Below are positions 8,657-17,215 of a stretch of 64,000 nucleotides of DNA, one piece after another. Numbering within the stretch: position 1 is the stretch's first letter; the number at the start of each line of letters is the position of its first letter. The DNA lies in NCBI GenBank assembly GCA_964584305.1, contig CAZOZL010000009.1:34840-98839 (forward strand), in the 5' to 3' direction. The notes under the pieces were generated by a model, which did not search any database, was not told where the DNA came from, and saw only the letters and a program-made list of their open reading frames with translations. The translations under genes were made by a program, and so were the position numbers. The DNA comes from SB11 sp964584305 (GTDB taxonomy: Bacteria; Bacteroidota; Bacteroidia; UBA8524).

Positions 8657-8762
8657 AACCCCTACCAATTGTATTGCAATTTTTACCCGTGCCACTATTT
8701 GCCTTCCCCTTAAGGGGAAGGGTACTTATTTGGTTCTGCTAATAGTTGGTTTGGTAGGGGTT
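8657..8762 (+). repeat. Dispersed inverted-repeat element R1, copy B
   Basis: A 106-base element bounded by perfect 12-base inverted repeats AACCCCTACCAA (8657-8668) and TTGGTAGGGGTT (8751-8762). In its centre is the same CTTCCCCTTAAGGGGAAG palindrome (8703-8720) as copy A. The size, terminal repeats and lack of coding capacity resemble a miniature inverted-repeat element, but no transposase or clear target duplication is visible. Confidence 0.8.
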
Positions 8763-8796
8763 ATAAGATAGATTACTGTCTTCGTATGAATTGCGG

Positions 8797-8810
8797 CAGG
8801 TTGAAACCTG
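8797..8810 (+). repeat. Short inverted repeat R3, copy a
   Basis: CAGGTTGAAACCTG (6+2+6 palindrome) preceded by TGAATTGCGG. The same unit occurs in reverse orientation at 38671-38684 (as TAGGTTGAAACCTA) and 49417-49430, each time next to GCAATTCA. Confidence 0.65.
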
Positions 8811-8857
8811 TTGAAAGAAAACGCCCGAACGGAACGCACAGCCTTATTCCGCCTATA

Positions 8858-8930
8858 AGTAAAACAAAAAAATCGTCCCATTGCTGGAACGACTGTCGTT
8901 TAAAGGTAGTATTGATAGGTATCTTAACTA
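8858..8930 (-). repeat. Gene-end module R2, copy 1 (contains terminator)
   Basis: These bases align with 10715-10788 at high identity: both have an A-rich start, the GTCCCATTGCTGG stem-loop, then AAAGGTAG-ATTGATAGGTAT and an AT-rich run up to or across the stop codon of the gene to the right. Two unrelated minus-strand genes therefore share the same 3' flank. Confidence 0.75.
8862..8892 (-). terminator. Rho-independent terminator of the 8924-10341 operon
   Basis: On the minus strand the transcript would form UCGUUCCA-GCAA-UGGGACGA (one G-U pair) followed by a run of seven U. It lies 32 bases after the glycosyltransferase stop codon. Confidence 0.85.
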
Positions 8931-9748
8931 TTTGTTTTTTTTATGGTTTTAGTAGTTTTTGCTTTCACGGGTTGTGCCATTTTAGTACTGTGTGGTGTAG
9001 GTACAATATATTCATTTCCATAACCAATATAGTAGTGGCGGTATAGTTGATATTTTGCTATGTTGCCTTCAAAGGTTTTTAAGCTATTTGCCAAGCTATT
9101 GTCTTTAACTTTTCGGTAGGGGGTATTTTCTCCTACATCGTTTATTAAATGTTCGCTGCTAATATTGGGTATATAATAGTTTTGCAAGCCTAAGCCTTTT
9201 ACACGCACATTAAGGTCGCTATCTTCTAATCCATAAAAGGCATAGTCTTCGCACAAATACCCTACCTGTTCTAATACGGTGGGCGTTAATGCCATTACCC
9301 CAAACACCCCATCAGTTTTCACCACAGGCACACCATTTATTACTCCAGCTTTTTTGGGATTAGCTCCACAACCCCAATCCAATGCTATTATCCCACTTTT
9401 GGGTATGGCAACAGCATAGTCGTGTATTTTCTTTAACCAACCTTCTCCATTCCTAATATCATTGCCCATTAGCACCACCATATTAAAACCGCTATCAAGG
9501 GCTTTTTTTATTAGTTTATTAAATGCTTTTGCTACACCAATATTTTTATTTTCAGTCTCATAATATGTAAGGCAACGGGTATGGAAAAGCTCGTAATAAA
9601 TGGTCTCTTTTTGGGTAGTTTGGCTTCCATTATCCCACACAAATAAGTCAACAGGCATACCTGCGTTATTAATATTGTGTTTTGTTGTTTCTATTGTTAC
9701 ACTTTGCCTGTCTAAAGCAATCATACAACACGCTATTTTTAAGTCCAT
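8924..9748 (-). CDS. Family 2-type glycosyltransferase
   Basis: 274 residues with a GT-A fold pattern. The N-terminal nucleotide-binding part has VDLFVWDNGSQ around residue 40, MVVLMGNDI takes the place of the metal-binding DXD near residue 95, and an acceptor-side GLEDSDLNVR occurs near residue 170. There are no membrane segments, and the C-terminus is Lys/Thr-rich. It overlaps the end of the upstream acyltransferase-like gene by 10 bases, so the two are probably translated together and act on the same surface glycan or glycolipid (inference). The donor sugar cannot be told from sequence. The stop codon lies inside the R2 module. Confidence 0.8.
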   Translation of the reverse strand: MDLKIACCMIALDRQSVTIETTKHNINNAGMPVDLFVWDNGSQTTQKETIYYELFHTRCLTYYETENKNIGVAKAFNKLIKKALDSGFNMVVLMGNDIRNGEGWLKKIHDYAVAIPKSGIIALDWGCGANPKKAGVINGVPVVKTDGVFGVMALTPTVLEQVGYLCEDYAFYGLEDSDLNVRVKGLGLQNYYIPNISSEHLINDVGENTPYRKVKDNSLANSLKTFEGNIAKYQLYRHYYIGYGNEYIVPTPHSTKMAQPVKAKTTKTIKKTNS

Positions 9749-10341
9749 AGTTTACAATAATTATTAATTTGTTCGCCTGATAGTATTTTGTTTTGCAGGT
9801 GATATAAATTGGGTTTCAACTCTTTGGCAGGGTTACCTATATAGATATGAAATGGTTGTAATTGAGATTTTTTTGTTACTATACACCCCATACCCAGCAT
9901 AGTACCATGCGGTATATGTTTATATTGATGGATAATGCACCCTAAGCCTAAATTTGCATAAGAAAATACTTTACAATGCCCGCCAATAATTACCCCTGTT
10001 GAGATAATGGTAGTGTCATAAATTTCAGCATCATGCCCTAAATGAGATTTAGCCAACATCCAATTATCATTACCTACCATGGTTTTTTGCTCTACTCCAC
10101 CATTTATAGTAACGAATTCTCTAAAGGTATTTGCATTGCCTATTAAAGCTCCATAGTTGCTATTCGCTTTTTTATGTTCAGGCGGGCTTCCTATGCTACA
10201 ATACCCTTCAAAATGGTTATCATCGCCTATTATGCAATTATCAATTGTGCAAAAAGCTCCTATATAATTGTTTTTGCCCATCTCTACATTATCGCCTATA
10301 TAGGCTAAAGGGTGTATCAAATTACTTTCATCGAGTTTCAT
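9739..10341 (-). CDS. LpxA-like left-handed beta-helix acyltransferase
   Basis: 200 residues from ATG 10341. This start has a perfect GGAGGT ribosome site 7 bases upstream; the frame stays open to an ATG at 10467, but the extra 42 residues do not look like the family. Hexapeptide repeats run through most of the protein. Segments ALIGNANTFREFVTIN and AKSHLGHDAEI resemble UDP-GlcNAc acyltransferase LpxA, including the His-X2-His pair (H100, H103) whose second histidine is catalytic in LpxA. At 200 residues it lacks much of the LpxA C-terminal helical domain, so it may act on another sugar nucleotide. It is coupled to a downstream glycosyltransferase. Confidence 0.8.
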   Translation of the reverse strand: MKLDESNLIHPLAYIGDNVEMGKNNYIGAFCTIDNCIIGDDNHFEGYCSIGSPPEHKKANSNYGALIGNANTFREFVTINGGVEQKTMVGNDNWMLAKSHLGHDAEIYDTTIISTGVIIGGHCKVFSYANLGLGCIIHQYKHIPHGTMLGMGCIVTKKSQLQPFHIYIGNPAKELKPNLYHLQNKILSGEQINNYCKLWT

Positions 10342-10598
10342 ATCTGTACCTCCATAAATGTTAGTTGCTGCTGCACTATACTCATAAATATTTAAAATAC
10401 TTTTACGTACTGCTGCTGCATTTTTACCATAATTTGAAAAACTTAGGATTGACGCTACTAATTTCATGTTTATTAACCAGTAAGTAGTGCATTATTCGGT
10501 AATTTGTATTTTAACATTGTTGCTACGCCTGTTGAACACAAATTTGTTGATGAATTGAATTATTAAGAGCTGTTTCAAATAAGTCCTGTTGATGCGGA

Positions 10599-10710
10599 TA
10601 AGCTGTCATACCGAGCGATTGTTTCCTCTATTGTGGAGGGATAGTGTGTGCAGTATAGTACCTCGCCGTGCCGTTCGGGCAGGCTTCACACGTTCAGCAT
10701 GACGCGAGCA
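10599..10710. repeat. Dispersed CGTCAT/ATGACG repeat (R5-like), copy d
   Basis: The segment begins CTGTCATACCGAGCG and ends TTCAGCATGACGCG, giving a GTCAT...ATGAC inverted pair with a variable interior. The same outer frame occurs at 45608-45696, and related pieces occur at 49325 and 63897. It is the most diverged member. Confidence 0.5.
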
Positions 10711-10714
10711 TCGA

Positions 10715-10788
10715 AGTAAAACAAAAAAAGCCGTCCCATTGCTGGGACGACTATTGCTTAAAGGTAGGATTGATAGGTATTTTAAATA
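10715..10788 (-). repeat. Gene-end module R2, copy 2 (contains terminator)
   Basis: Second copy of the module at 8858-8930. The stem-loop is GC-compensated relative to copy 1 (CCCA/TGGG here, CCCA/TGGA there), so the hairpin is kept while the sequence drifts. Confidence 0.75.
10721..10750 (-). terminator. Rho-independent terminator of the hydroxyacyl-CoA dehydrogenase gene
   Basis: On the minus strand a CGUCCCA-GCAA-UGGGACG hairpin is followed by G-C and seven U, about 47 bases after the stop codon. Confidence 0.85.
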
Positions 10789-10796
10789 TTTTTGGT

Positions 10797-11687
10797 TTAT
10801 CTTTTGAATTGTGAAGATACAACTATTTCTTTACTTCCAATAGTATATTCATAAAATCCTTTTCCTGCTTTTCTGCCAAGATGTTTTGCCGTTACCATAT
10901 TTACTAATAATGGGCAGGGAGCATATTTGGGGTTTCCAAAGCCATTATACATCACTTCTAAAATAGCCTTGCATACATCCAAGCCTATAAAATCTGCTAA
11001 TTGTAAAGGTCCCATAGGGTGTGCCATGCCTAATTTCATCACAGTATCAATCTCTTCAACACCTGCAACACCTTCGTATAGTGAGTATATTGCCTCATTT
11101 ATCATAGGCATTAAAATACGGTTGGCTATAAAACCAGGGTAATCATTTACCAATGTAGGTATTTTCCCTATGTCTTTTGATAGCTGCATTATAGCATCAG
11201 TAACTTCTTTGCTGGTATCGTAACCTGCTATCACCTCTATTAGCTTCATTACAGGTACGGGGTTCATAAAGTGCATCCCAATAACCTTATCAGGGCGGCT
11301 GGTAACCGCTGCTATTTGTGTAATAGATATAGATGATGTATTGCTTGATAGTATTGCGCTGGCAGGAGTAACCCTGTCTAACTCTTCAAAAATCGACTTT
11401 TTAATAGCAAAATTTTCCGATGCGGCTTCAATTACTAAATCAGCATTTGCAGCTCCTTCGGCTAATTTTGTATAGGTGGTAATATGGTTTAGGGTTGCCT
11501 CTTTTTGTGTAGCGGTAATTTTTTCTTTGGCAAGTTGACGGTCAAGATTTTTACCTATGGTAGCCATTGCTTTATCAAGTGCTGTTTGGTTAATATCTAC
11601 TAATGAAACCGTGTATCCATTTTGTGCAAAAACGTGGGCTATACCATTGCCCATAGTGCCTGAACCTATTACTGTAATGTTTTTCAT
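10797..11687 (-). CDS. 3-hydroxybutyryl-CoA / 3-hydroxyacyl-CoA dehydrogenase
   Basis: 296 residues, the standard length of single-domain-pair HADH enzymes (Hbd/PaaH). The NAD-binding GSGTMG motif is at residues 8-13. The catalytic histidine is H139 in GMHFMNPVPVMKLIEV, and the C-terminal dimerisation domain contains NRILMPMINEA and GMAHPMGPLQLADFIGLD. It oxidises 3-hydroxyacyl-CoA to 3-oxoacyl-CoA in beta-oxidation or in butyrate/phenylacetate-type routes. A crotonase that could supply its substrate is encoded at 22351-23127 but not adjacent. It follows the small membrane protein gene by 48 bases. Confidence 0.95.
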   Translation of the reverse strand: MKNITVIGSGTMGNGIAHVFAQNGYTVSLVDINQTALDKAMATIGKNLDRQLAKEKITATQKEATLNHITTYTKLAEGAANADLVIEAASENFAIKKSIFEELDRVTPASAILSSNTSSISITQIAAVTSRPDKVIGMHFMNPVPVMKLIEVIAGYDTSKEVTDAIMQLSKDIGKIPTLVNDYPGFIANRILMPMINEAIYSLYEGVAGVEEIDTVMKLGMAHPMGPLQLADFIGLDVCKAILEVMYNGFGNPKYAPCPLLVNMVTAKHLGRKAGKGFYEYTIGSKEIVVSSQFKR

Positions 11688-11735
11688 GCGAGTGTGTACT
11701 ATCTGTTTGAGTGTTTTGTTATAAAAATGGCAAAA

Positions 11736-12311
11736 CTACTCAATTTTATCAATGGGTGGGGGTGAATTATAATTATTGAGTAGGGAAGAGGGGTCAATTT
11801 TTCTTTGGCTATCAAGCACTATCAAAACACTATTATATATAACAATTCCTACTAACAATAGCAGTGTAAGCCAAAAACCAACTTCGTAACCCAATCGTAT
11901 TTCCACATCCAGCATATTGTTCCCAATATTAGCCTCAGACTCAATTTTATTACCTAAAAACACCACTAATAGTATAAGGCTAACCAATCCTGTTGAAGCA
12001 CAAAAAATTTCAGCTATCCGCTTTTTCCCTACCTGCAATAGTGATAATACTCCACCGCAAACCACTGATGCTAATAATATTACCATAAACCAGTTTATTT
12101 CTAATTTTTTTTGTTCTTGGCTGCCCATCTCTTTTTCACTTTTGCCAAAGTTTTCAGCAGGGTTTTTAATAGCAAATTTTTTACCCACTACCAAATCATA
12201 CCCTTTAAACTCCACTAGCGTGGTATTATTACATTTAATACTTAAAAAGGGGAGTAAAAAACAAATAAGTATAATGGCAAAAGCACCCGTATTAACAAAT
12301 TTTGATATCAT
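11736..12311 (-). CDS. Hypothetical membrane protein with four predicted membrane segments
   Basis: 191 residues, not recognised. Hydrophobic segments lie near residues 10-25, 75-95, 100-120 and 145-168. Between the first and second there is a roughly 45-residue soluble loop with Lys/Glu-rich sequence and a CNNTTLVEFKGYDLVVGKK start. The tail after the last segment is hydrophilic. The layout resembles small Bacteroidota membrane proteins of unknown role. It is divergent from gyrA across 163 bases and precedes the dehydrogenase gene on the same strand. Confidence 0.6.
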   Translation of the reverse strand: MISKFVNTGAFAIILICFLLPFLSIKCNNTTLVEFKGYDLVVGKKFAIKNPAENFGKSEKEMGSQEQKKLEINWFMVILLASVVCGGVLSLLQVGKKRIAEIFCASTGLVSLILLVVFLGNKIESEANIGNNMLDVEIRLGYEVGFWLTLLLLVGIVIYNSVLIVLDSQRKIDPSSLLNNYNSPPPIDKIE

Positions 12312-12474
12312 AACTAATGGGGTAATTTTATGGCTTTAAAACTAACTTAGTTTAAAGCAAAATAAATGTTTTTTTTCAGACTTAAAAAAATGTAGTGTTT
12401 TCCACACCAATGTGGGCATTCTTTTAGGCTAACAAAGCATAAAAAGCACTACTTTAGCAGCCTTTTAAACTAAT

Positions 12475-15054
12475 ATGGCAGAGGAGAATAATTTGAACGA
12501 AGGATTGGGAGAAAGAATCATCCCAATTAACATTGAAGATGAGATGAAAACCGCTTATATCGATTACTCGATGTCGGTTATAGTTTCACGTGCATTACCC
12601 GATGTTAGAGACGGTTTAAAACCTGTTCACCGTCGTGTATTATACGGAATGACTGAACTGGGTTTAGGCAGTGGACGGTCGTATAAAAAATCAGCACGTA
12701 TAGTAGGTGAGGTATTAGGAAAGTACCATCCGCACGGTGATACCAGTGTGTACGATGCTATGGTGCGTATGGCACAACCTTGGAGTATGCGAGCAATGCT
12801 TGTGGACGGGCAGGGTAATTTTGGTTCTATTGATGGCGACCCTCCTGCGGCAATGCGCTATACCGAAGCACGATTGCGCAAAATTGCAGAGGAAATGATA
12901 GCAGATATTGGTAAAAATACTGTTGATTTTCGTCCTAATTTTGATGACTCTTTGCAAGAGCCTACGGTAATGCCAGCTAAAATTCCCAACCTTTTAGTAA
13001 ATGGGGCTAGTGGTATTGCAGTGGGTATGGCTACCAATATGGCACCGCACAACCTTACCGAAGTTATTGACGGTACTATTGCATATATTGATAATACAGA
13101 GATAGAGATTAGTGAATTGATGGAGTATGTAAAAGGTCCCGATTTTCCAACGGGGGGTACTATTTACGGAATGGGGGGAATAAAGGATGCCTTTGAAACT
13201 GGGCGGGGGCGTATTGTGATAAGAGGAAAAACACACTTTGATATTACCAAAACAGGTAAAGAGCAAATTGTAGTTACAGAAGTACCTTTTATGGTGCAGC
13301 CTAACCACCTAATAGTGAAGGCAGTAGACCTTGTCAACGAAAAAATAATTGAAGGTATTTCTGATATTAGAGATGAAAGTGATAGAGATGGTTTGCGTAT
13401 AGTTTTTGATTTGAAAAGAGATGCTATACCTAATATTATTCTTAACCAACTTTTCAAGTACACGCAGCTACAAAGTTCGTTTAGTGTTAATAATATAGCA
13501 CTTGTAAAAGGCAGACCAGAAATGCTTAATCTTAAAGATTTAATTAAGCATTATGTAAACCACCGCCACGAGGTAGTTACTCGCCGCACACAGTACGAAC
13601 TGGACGAGGCTAAAAAACGCGCCCATATAATTGAGGGTTTATTAATAGCTCTTGATAATTTGGATGATGTAATAAAGCTAATAAGAGCATCAAAAACTCC
13701 TGATGAAGCTAGAGAAGGCTTGATGGCTAACTTTAAACTTTCTGAAGTTCAAGCAAAAGCTATTTTAGATATGCGCTTGCAACGCCTTACAGGGCTTGAG
13801 AGTGATAAAATACGTGCTGAGTATGGTGAGTTAATGAAGTTGATAGATTATTTAAACGGCATATTGGCAGATGAAGGTTTGCGTATGCAAATAATAAAAG
13901 ATGAGCTTATAGAAATGCGAGACAAGTACGGTGATGAGCGCCGTTCTGATATTGTACCCGCATCTGATGAGATTAGTATAGAAGATATGATACCTGATGA
14001 GCAAGTGGTAATAACCATTAGCCATTTAGGGTATATGAAACGTACATCCTCTACTGAATATAGAGCACAAAATAGGGGAGGGCGCGGTAATAAAGGAGCT
14101 ACCAGCCGTGATGCTGATTTTATTGAGTACTTATTCACAGCTACTACACACAACTACTTGCTTTTCTTTACTGAAAAAGGAAAATGCTTTTGGTTGCGTG
14201 TGTATGAAATACCAGAAACGGGCAAGGCAACAAAAGGGCGTGCAGTTCAAAACCTTATTAATATTGAACCTGACGATAAAATACGGGCTTTTATTCCTGT
14301 AATAAACCTTTCAGACCAAGAGTACCTTGAGAATAACTATATACTAATGTGTACCAAAAACGGTATCATTAAAAAAACAACTCTTGAGGCATACTCACGC
14401 CCACGTCAAAATGGTATAAATGCAGTAACCATACGTGAAGGCGATATTTTATTAGAAGCAATATTAACCGATGGAGAATCAGAAATAGTATTGGCCAAGC
14501 GTAGCGGTAAGGCAATTCGCTTTAATGAAAAATTAGTTCGCTCAATGGGCAGAACCGCAAGCGGTGTAATGGGAGTGAGGTTAGAAAATGCTGATGACCA
14601 AGTAATTGGTATGATTTCTGCAAAATCTAATAGTGATGCTACTATATTGGTAGTGTCAGAAAAAGGATATGGCAAACGTACCAACCTTGATGATTATAGA
14701 ATAACAGGCAGGGGAGGGAAAGGTGTAAAAACACTTAATATTACTGATAAAACAGGTACCCTTGTAGGGATAAAAAACGTTACTGATGAAAACGATTTAA
14801 TGATTATTCTTAAATCGGGGATAGCCATTAGAATGCACATTGACAGTTTGCGTGTTATGGGTAGAGCCACACAGGGTGTTCGCTTAATAAAAATGAGCAA
14901 GAAGGATGAGATAGCCTCTATTGCTAAAGTAGATAGAGAAGAGGATGAGGAGGAAAATGAAATTGTTGAAGGAGAAAATGGAGCAGTGAACGAAAATGAT
15001 GATACCGCTTCTGAAACACCTACCAACGATGATACTACAGAAGACAAAGAGTAA
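12475..15054 (+). CDS. gyrA: DNA gyrase subunit A
   Basis: 859 residues. The N-terminal breakage-reunion domain starts at the YIDYSMSVIVSRALPDVRDG block. The active-site tyrosine is Y129 in AAMRYTEAR. The quinolone region reads HGDTSVYD, with Thr and Ser where E. coli has Ser83 and Ala84, and the second-site Asp kept. A coiled-coil arm follows, then the C-terminal beta-pinwheel with the GyrA box QNRGGRG around residue 525, which marks it as GyrA and not ParC. The last 45 residues are highly acidic. It introduces negative supercoils with GyrB, which is not in this window. Confidence 0.97.
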   Translation: MAEENNLNEGLGERIIPINIEDEMKTAYIDYSMSVIVSRALPDVRDGLKPVHRRVLYGMTELGLGSGRSYKKSARIVGEVLGKYHPHGDTSVYDAMVRMAQPWSMRAMLVDGQGNFGSIDGDPPAAMRYTEARLRKIAEEMIADIGKNTVDFRPNFDDSLQEPTVMPAKIPNLLVNGASGIAVGMATNMAPHNLTEVIDGTIAYIDNTEIEISELMEYVKGPDFPTGGTIYGMGGIKDAFETGRGRIVIRGKTHFDITKTGKEQIVVTEVPFMVQPNHLIVKAVDLVNEKIIEGISDIRDESDRDGLRIVFDLKRDAIPNIILNQLFKYTQLQSSFSVNNIALVKGRPEMLNLKDLIKHYVNHRHEVVTRRTQYELDEAKKRAHIIEGLLIALDNLDDVIKLIRASKTPDEAREGLMANFKLSEVQAKAILDMRLQRLTGLESDKIRAEYGELMKLIDYLNGILADEGLRMQIIKDELIEMRDKYGDERRSDIVPASDEISIEDMIPDEQVVITISHLGYMKRTSSTEYRAQNRGGRGNKGATSRDADFIEYLFTATTHNYLLFFTEKGKCFWLRVYEIPETGKATKGRAVQNLINIEPDDKIRAFIPVINLSDQEYLENNYILMCTKNGIIKKTTLEAYSRPRQNGINAVTIREGDILLEAILTDGESEIVLAKRSGKAIRFNEKLVRSMGRTASGVMGVRLENADDQVIGMISAKSNSDATILVVSEKGYGKRTNLDDYRITGRGGKGVKTLNITDKTGTLVGIKNVTDENDLMIILKSGIAIRMHIDSLRVMGRATQGVRLIKMSKKDEIASIAKVDREEDEEENEIVEGENGAVNENDDTASETPTNDDTTEDKE

Positions 15055-15112
15055 AACCCAATACTCTTGTCTTAAGTAAAATTTAATATATTCAAACCAT
15101 TAGAAAAAAGAC

Positions 15113-16459
15113 ATGAAAAAGTTATTAATAGCTTTAGTACTCTTTAGCGGAACATTAGTTTCTGTTAAAGCGCAGCGATTTATTATTGAAGATGCCATAC
15201 TTGCCATAGGTAATGGTAATTATGATGTTGCAAAAGAAAAGATTGACATAGCATATACTGATATGACTGATAAGTATAAGGCTAAAACACTAAGAGTACG
15301 AGGCGAGGTATATTATTATATATCAGTAGATACTAATTACACTTATTTAGATAAAGATGCTCCATACGTTTCGTTGGATAGCTATATTAAATGTGTTGAG
15401 GCTGAGAGGGGGCTGAAAAGAAAAAGAAATACTCCTGAGGCTTTAAAGGGTATTCCAGAGGCAGCGGTAACTGTTTATCAAAAAGCATTAAGCTATTACT
15501 ATGATAAGGACTATCCTAAAACTATTGAGTACTGGGATTTATTAATAAAAGGATATGAAACAGATACCACTGGCGGTGTAGCTAAGAGGCTGAAAGTTGC
15601 AAAAAACGAAATAGTACAAAACTGTGCTACGGTTTTAATAAGCATAAAAGACAATGCAGGGGCAAAAAAATACCTTGATGTATTGACTAACGACCCAAAA
15701 TACCTAAGTCCAACGGGGTATCTACAACTTTCTTTAATGGAGTTGGAAAAAGGAGACACCCTTAAAGCACTTGAAATTATAGCACAAGGACGTACAAAAA
15801 TTCCAGATGATAAGACCCTTTTTAACCAAGAGTTGAACCTATATACCCAACTGGGTAAAATAGAAGCACTGGTAAAAAAACTTAACGAAGTAATAGAGAA
15901 TGAGCCCAATAATATTCTTTATTTATTTTATAGAGGAGCTGTTGTAAATGATGAAGGGGTTAAAATAATGGAAAGTGCTTACCAATACACCGATTCTGCA
16001 AGTGATAGCCGCGCAAGAGCAAAGCGTACCGCTAATTCTGCTAAGAAAAGTGTACTTAACCGTAGCATTGCAAAGTATTTAGTACAGCGAGACAGTATTT
16101 TTGTTGAAGCCAAAAAAATGTTTGCAAGGGCGGAGAAAGACTATAACGAAGCTCTTTTAATTGACCCATACTATTATGATGCTTTATTTAACTTAGGTGT
16201 AATGTATTTTAACCGAAATAAAGAATTGGTGAATAAGTACAACTATTTAGATATTTATAATTCTAAAGATAAAGTGGAGGCTAAAAAATTAGAAGCTGAT
16301 ATGAAAGCGATGCTTGAAAAAGCATTGGAGCAATTGCTAAAAGCCGAAGAAGTGAAAACTGATGATTCGGATTTGCTATTTGCAATACAACAAACCTACG
16401 GGCAATTAGGAGATGATGAAAAATCGAAAGAGTATAAAGAGAAGAGAAGCGGGATGTAA
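15113..16459 (+). CDS. Exported tetratricopeptide-repeat protein
   Basis: 448 residues with a cleavable signal peptide (about residues 1-20, ending VKAQ). The remainder is helical and repeat-like: TPR-type pairs are visible around residues 190-260 and 330-430 (DYNEALLIDPYYYDALFNLGVMYF is split across one). A Lys/Ala-rich helix sits at about 395-420. TPR proteins make protein-protein contacts, and this one should act in the periplasm; its partner is unknown. It begins 58 bases after gyrA and is followed by a strong hairpin terminator, so it may be cotranscribed with gyrA. Confidence 0.8.
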   Translation: MKKLLIALVLFSGTLVSVKAQRFIIEDAILAIGNGNYDVAKEKIDIAYTDMTDKYKAKTLRVRGEVYYYISVDTNYTYLDKDAPYVSLDSYIKCVEAERGLKRKRNTPEALKGIPEAAVTVYQKALSYYYDKDYPKTIEYWDLLIKGYETDTTGGVAKRLKVAKNEIVQNCATVLISIKDNAGAKKYLDVLTNDPKYLSPTGYLQLSLMELEKGDTLKALEIIAQGRTKIPDDKTLFNQELNLYTQLGKIEALVKKLNEVIENEPNNILYLFYRGAVVNDEGVKIMESAYQYTDSASDSRARAKRTANSAKKSVLNRSIAKYLVQRDSIFVEAKKMFARAEKDYNEALLIDPYYYDALFNLGVMYFNRNKELVNKYNYLDIYNSKDKVEAKKLEADMKAMLEKALEQLLKAEEVKTDDSDLLFAIQQTYGQLGDDEKSKEYKEKRSGM

Positions 16460-16477
16460 TAAACCTGTATAATTAAT

Positions 16478-16499
16478 AAAAGGGGCGTTTGCCCCTTTT
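16478..16499. terminator. Bidirectional hairpin terminator after the TPR protein
   Basis: AAAAGGGGC / GCCCCTTTT form a perfect 9-base stem with a GTTT loop. A tracts on one side and T tracts on the other let it work for the plus-strand TPR gene and, in reverse, for the minus-strand cold-shock gene that ends at 16559. Confidence 0.85.
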
Positions 16500-16558
16500 A
16501 TTAATCCATATCAATTTAACATAATATAAATTATGAGTAAATTATATTGTTCTAAAAC

Positions 16559-17002
16559 TTAGATTTTCTTAACCCTAACAGCGTTCATTCCTTTTAGTCC
16601 ACGCTCAAGTTCAAAAGTAACAGTATCGTTTTCTCTAATTTCGTCAATTAGTCCGTTTACGTGTACAAAGTATTTATCATTGGTATGTTGTTCTTTAATA
16701 AACCCAAATCCTTTTTGGTCGTTAAAAAACTCAACCTTACCCTTTCTTGTGGTGTTTATCTCATCTTCTTTCTTGGGCGTATCAATAATTATGCTTTCCG
16801 CATCAATTTCCTGTTTTTTTGATGGATCTGGCGGTGTGTCAGTTGTGTTGCCATATTCATCAATATATGCTGTCATATTCTCAAGTCCACCACCTTTAGA
16901 GTTTGCCTGACGCTCTTCTTTTTTCAATTGTTTGTCTTGTTTCTTTTTCTTGCGTTTTTTTTCTCTTTCTTTCTTCCCAAAGGTTTCTTGCGATTTTCCC
17001 AT
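16559..17002 (-). CDS. Cold-shock domain protein with basic N-terminal extension
   Basis: 147 residues. Residues 1-37 are a Lys/Arg/Glu tract, 38-85 an acidic, low-complexity linker, and 87-147 a cold-shock domain. The RNA-binding motifs are visible as KGFGFIKE (RNP1) and YFVHV (RNP2). Domains of this kind bind single-stranded RNA or DNA and melt RNA structure. The usual CspA is about 70 residues, so roughly half of this protein is extension; the basic tract probably adds nucleic-acid affinity (inference). Such long forms are known in Bacteroidota. Confidence 0.9.
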   Translation of the reverse strand: MGKSQETFGKKEREKKRKKKKQDKQLKKEERQANSKGGGLENMTAYIDEYGNTTDTPPDPSKKQEIDAESIIIDTPKKEDEINTTRKGKVEFFNDQKGFGFIKEQHTNDKYFVHVNGLIDEIRENDTVTFELERGLKGMNAVRVKKI

Positions 17003-17215
17003 TAATTATAATTTAGATTTAAAAACAGTAAGTGAATTAGTTTTAATACTTAGAAGGCTAAGTATTAATTGGAAAAGAGCGACAATAGGATTTTTTTTGA
17101 GTAAAATATTCAAAAAATGTAATCACCTATGTTTCACTTTAAATAATAAAACAGCTTACTATTATTACAAAGATAAGATTTAGCTTTTATAATGCCATAT
17201 ACTTGGCTTATGAAT

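Larger units (their letters stand above)
8481..8923. other. Gene-free stretch filled with repeats and a terminator
   Basis: This 443-base gap between the convergent nnr and glycosyltransferase genes has no credible open frame. It contains a small hairpin (CCTCT/AGAGG around 8606-8625), the R1 copy B element (8657-8762), an R3 inverted repeat (8797-8810) and the R2 terminator module (from 8858). The rest shows nothing recognisable. Confidence 0.7.
10342..10796. other. Gene-free stretch upstream of the acyltransferase, with repeat and terminator
   Basis: The left 126 bases are open in the acyltransferase frame but are probably leader. A repeat of the CGTCAT/ATGACG type follows at about 10599-10710 (GTCATACCGAGCG near the left, TTCAGCATGAC near the right), and then the R2 module and terminator. 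No other gene is visible. Confidence 0.6.

Noticed and set aside
8786..9046. Plus-strand 86-codon frame over the terminator region
   Set aside because: It crosses the R3 and R2 repeats and the antisense of the glycosyltransferase end; no protein-like signature.
12580..12595. GTTTCACGTGCATTA in gyrA as parS
   Set aside because: The left half matches but the right half does not (GCATTA instead of GAAACA); it is explained by the codons for V-S-R-A.
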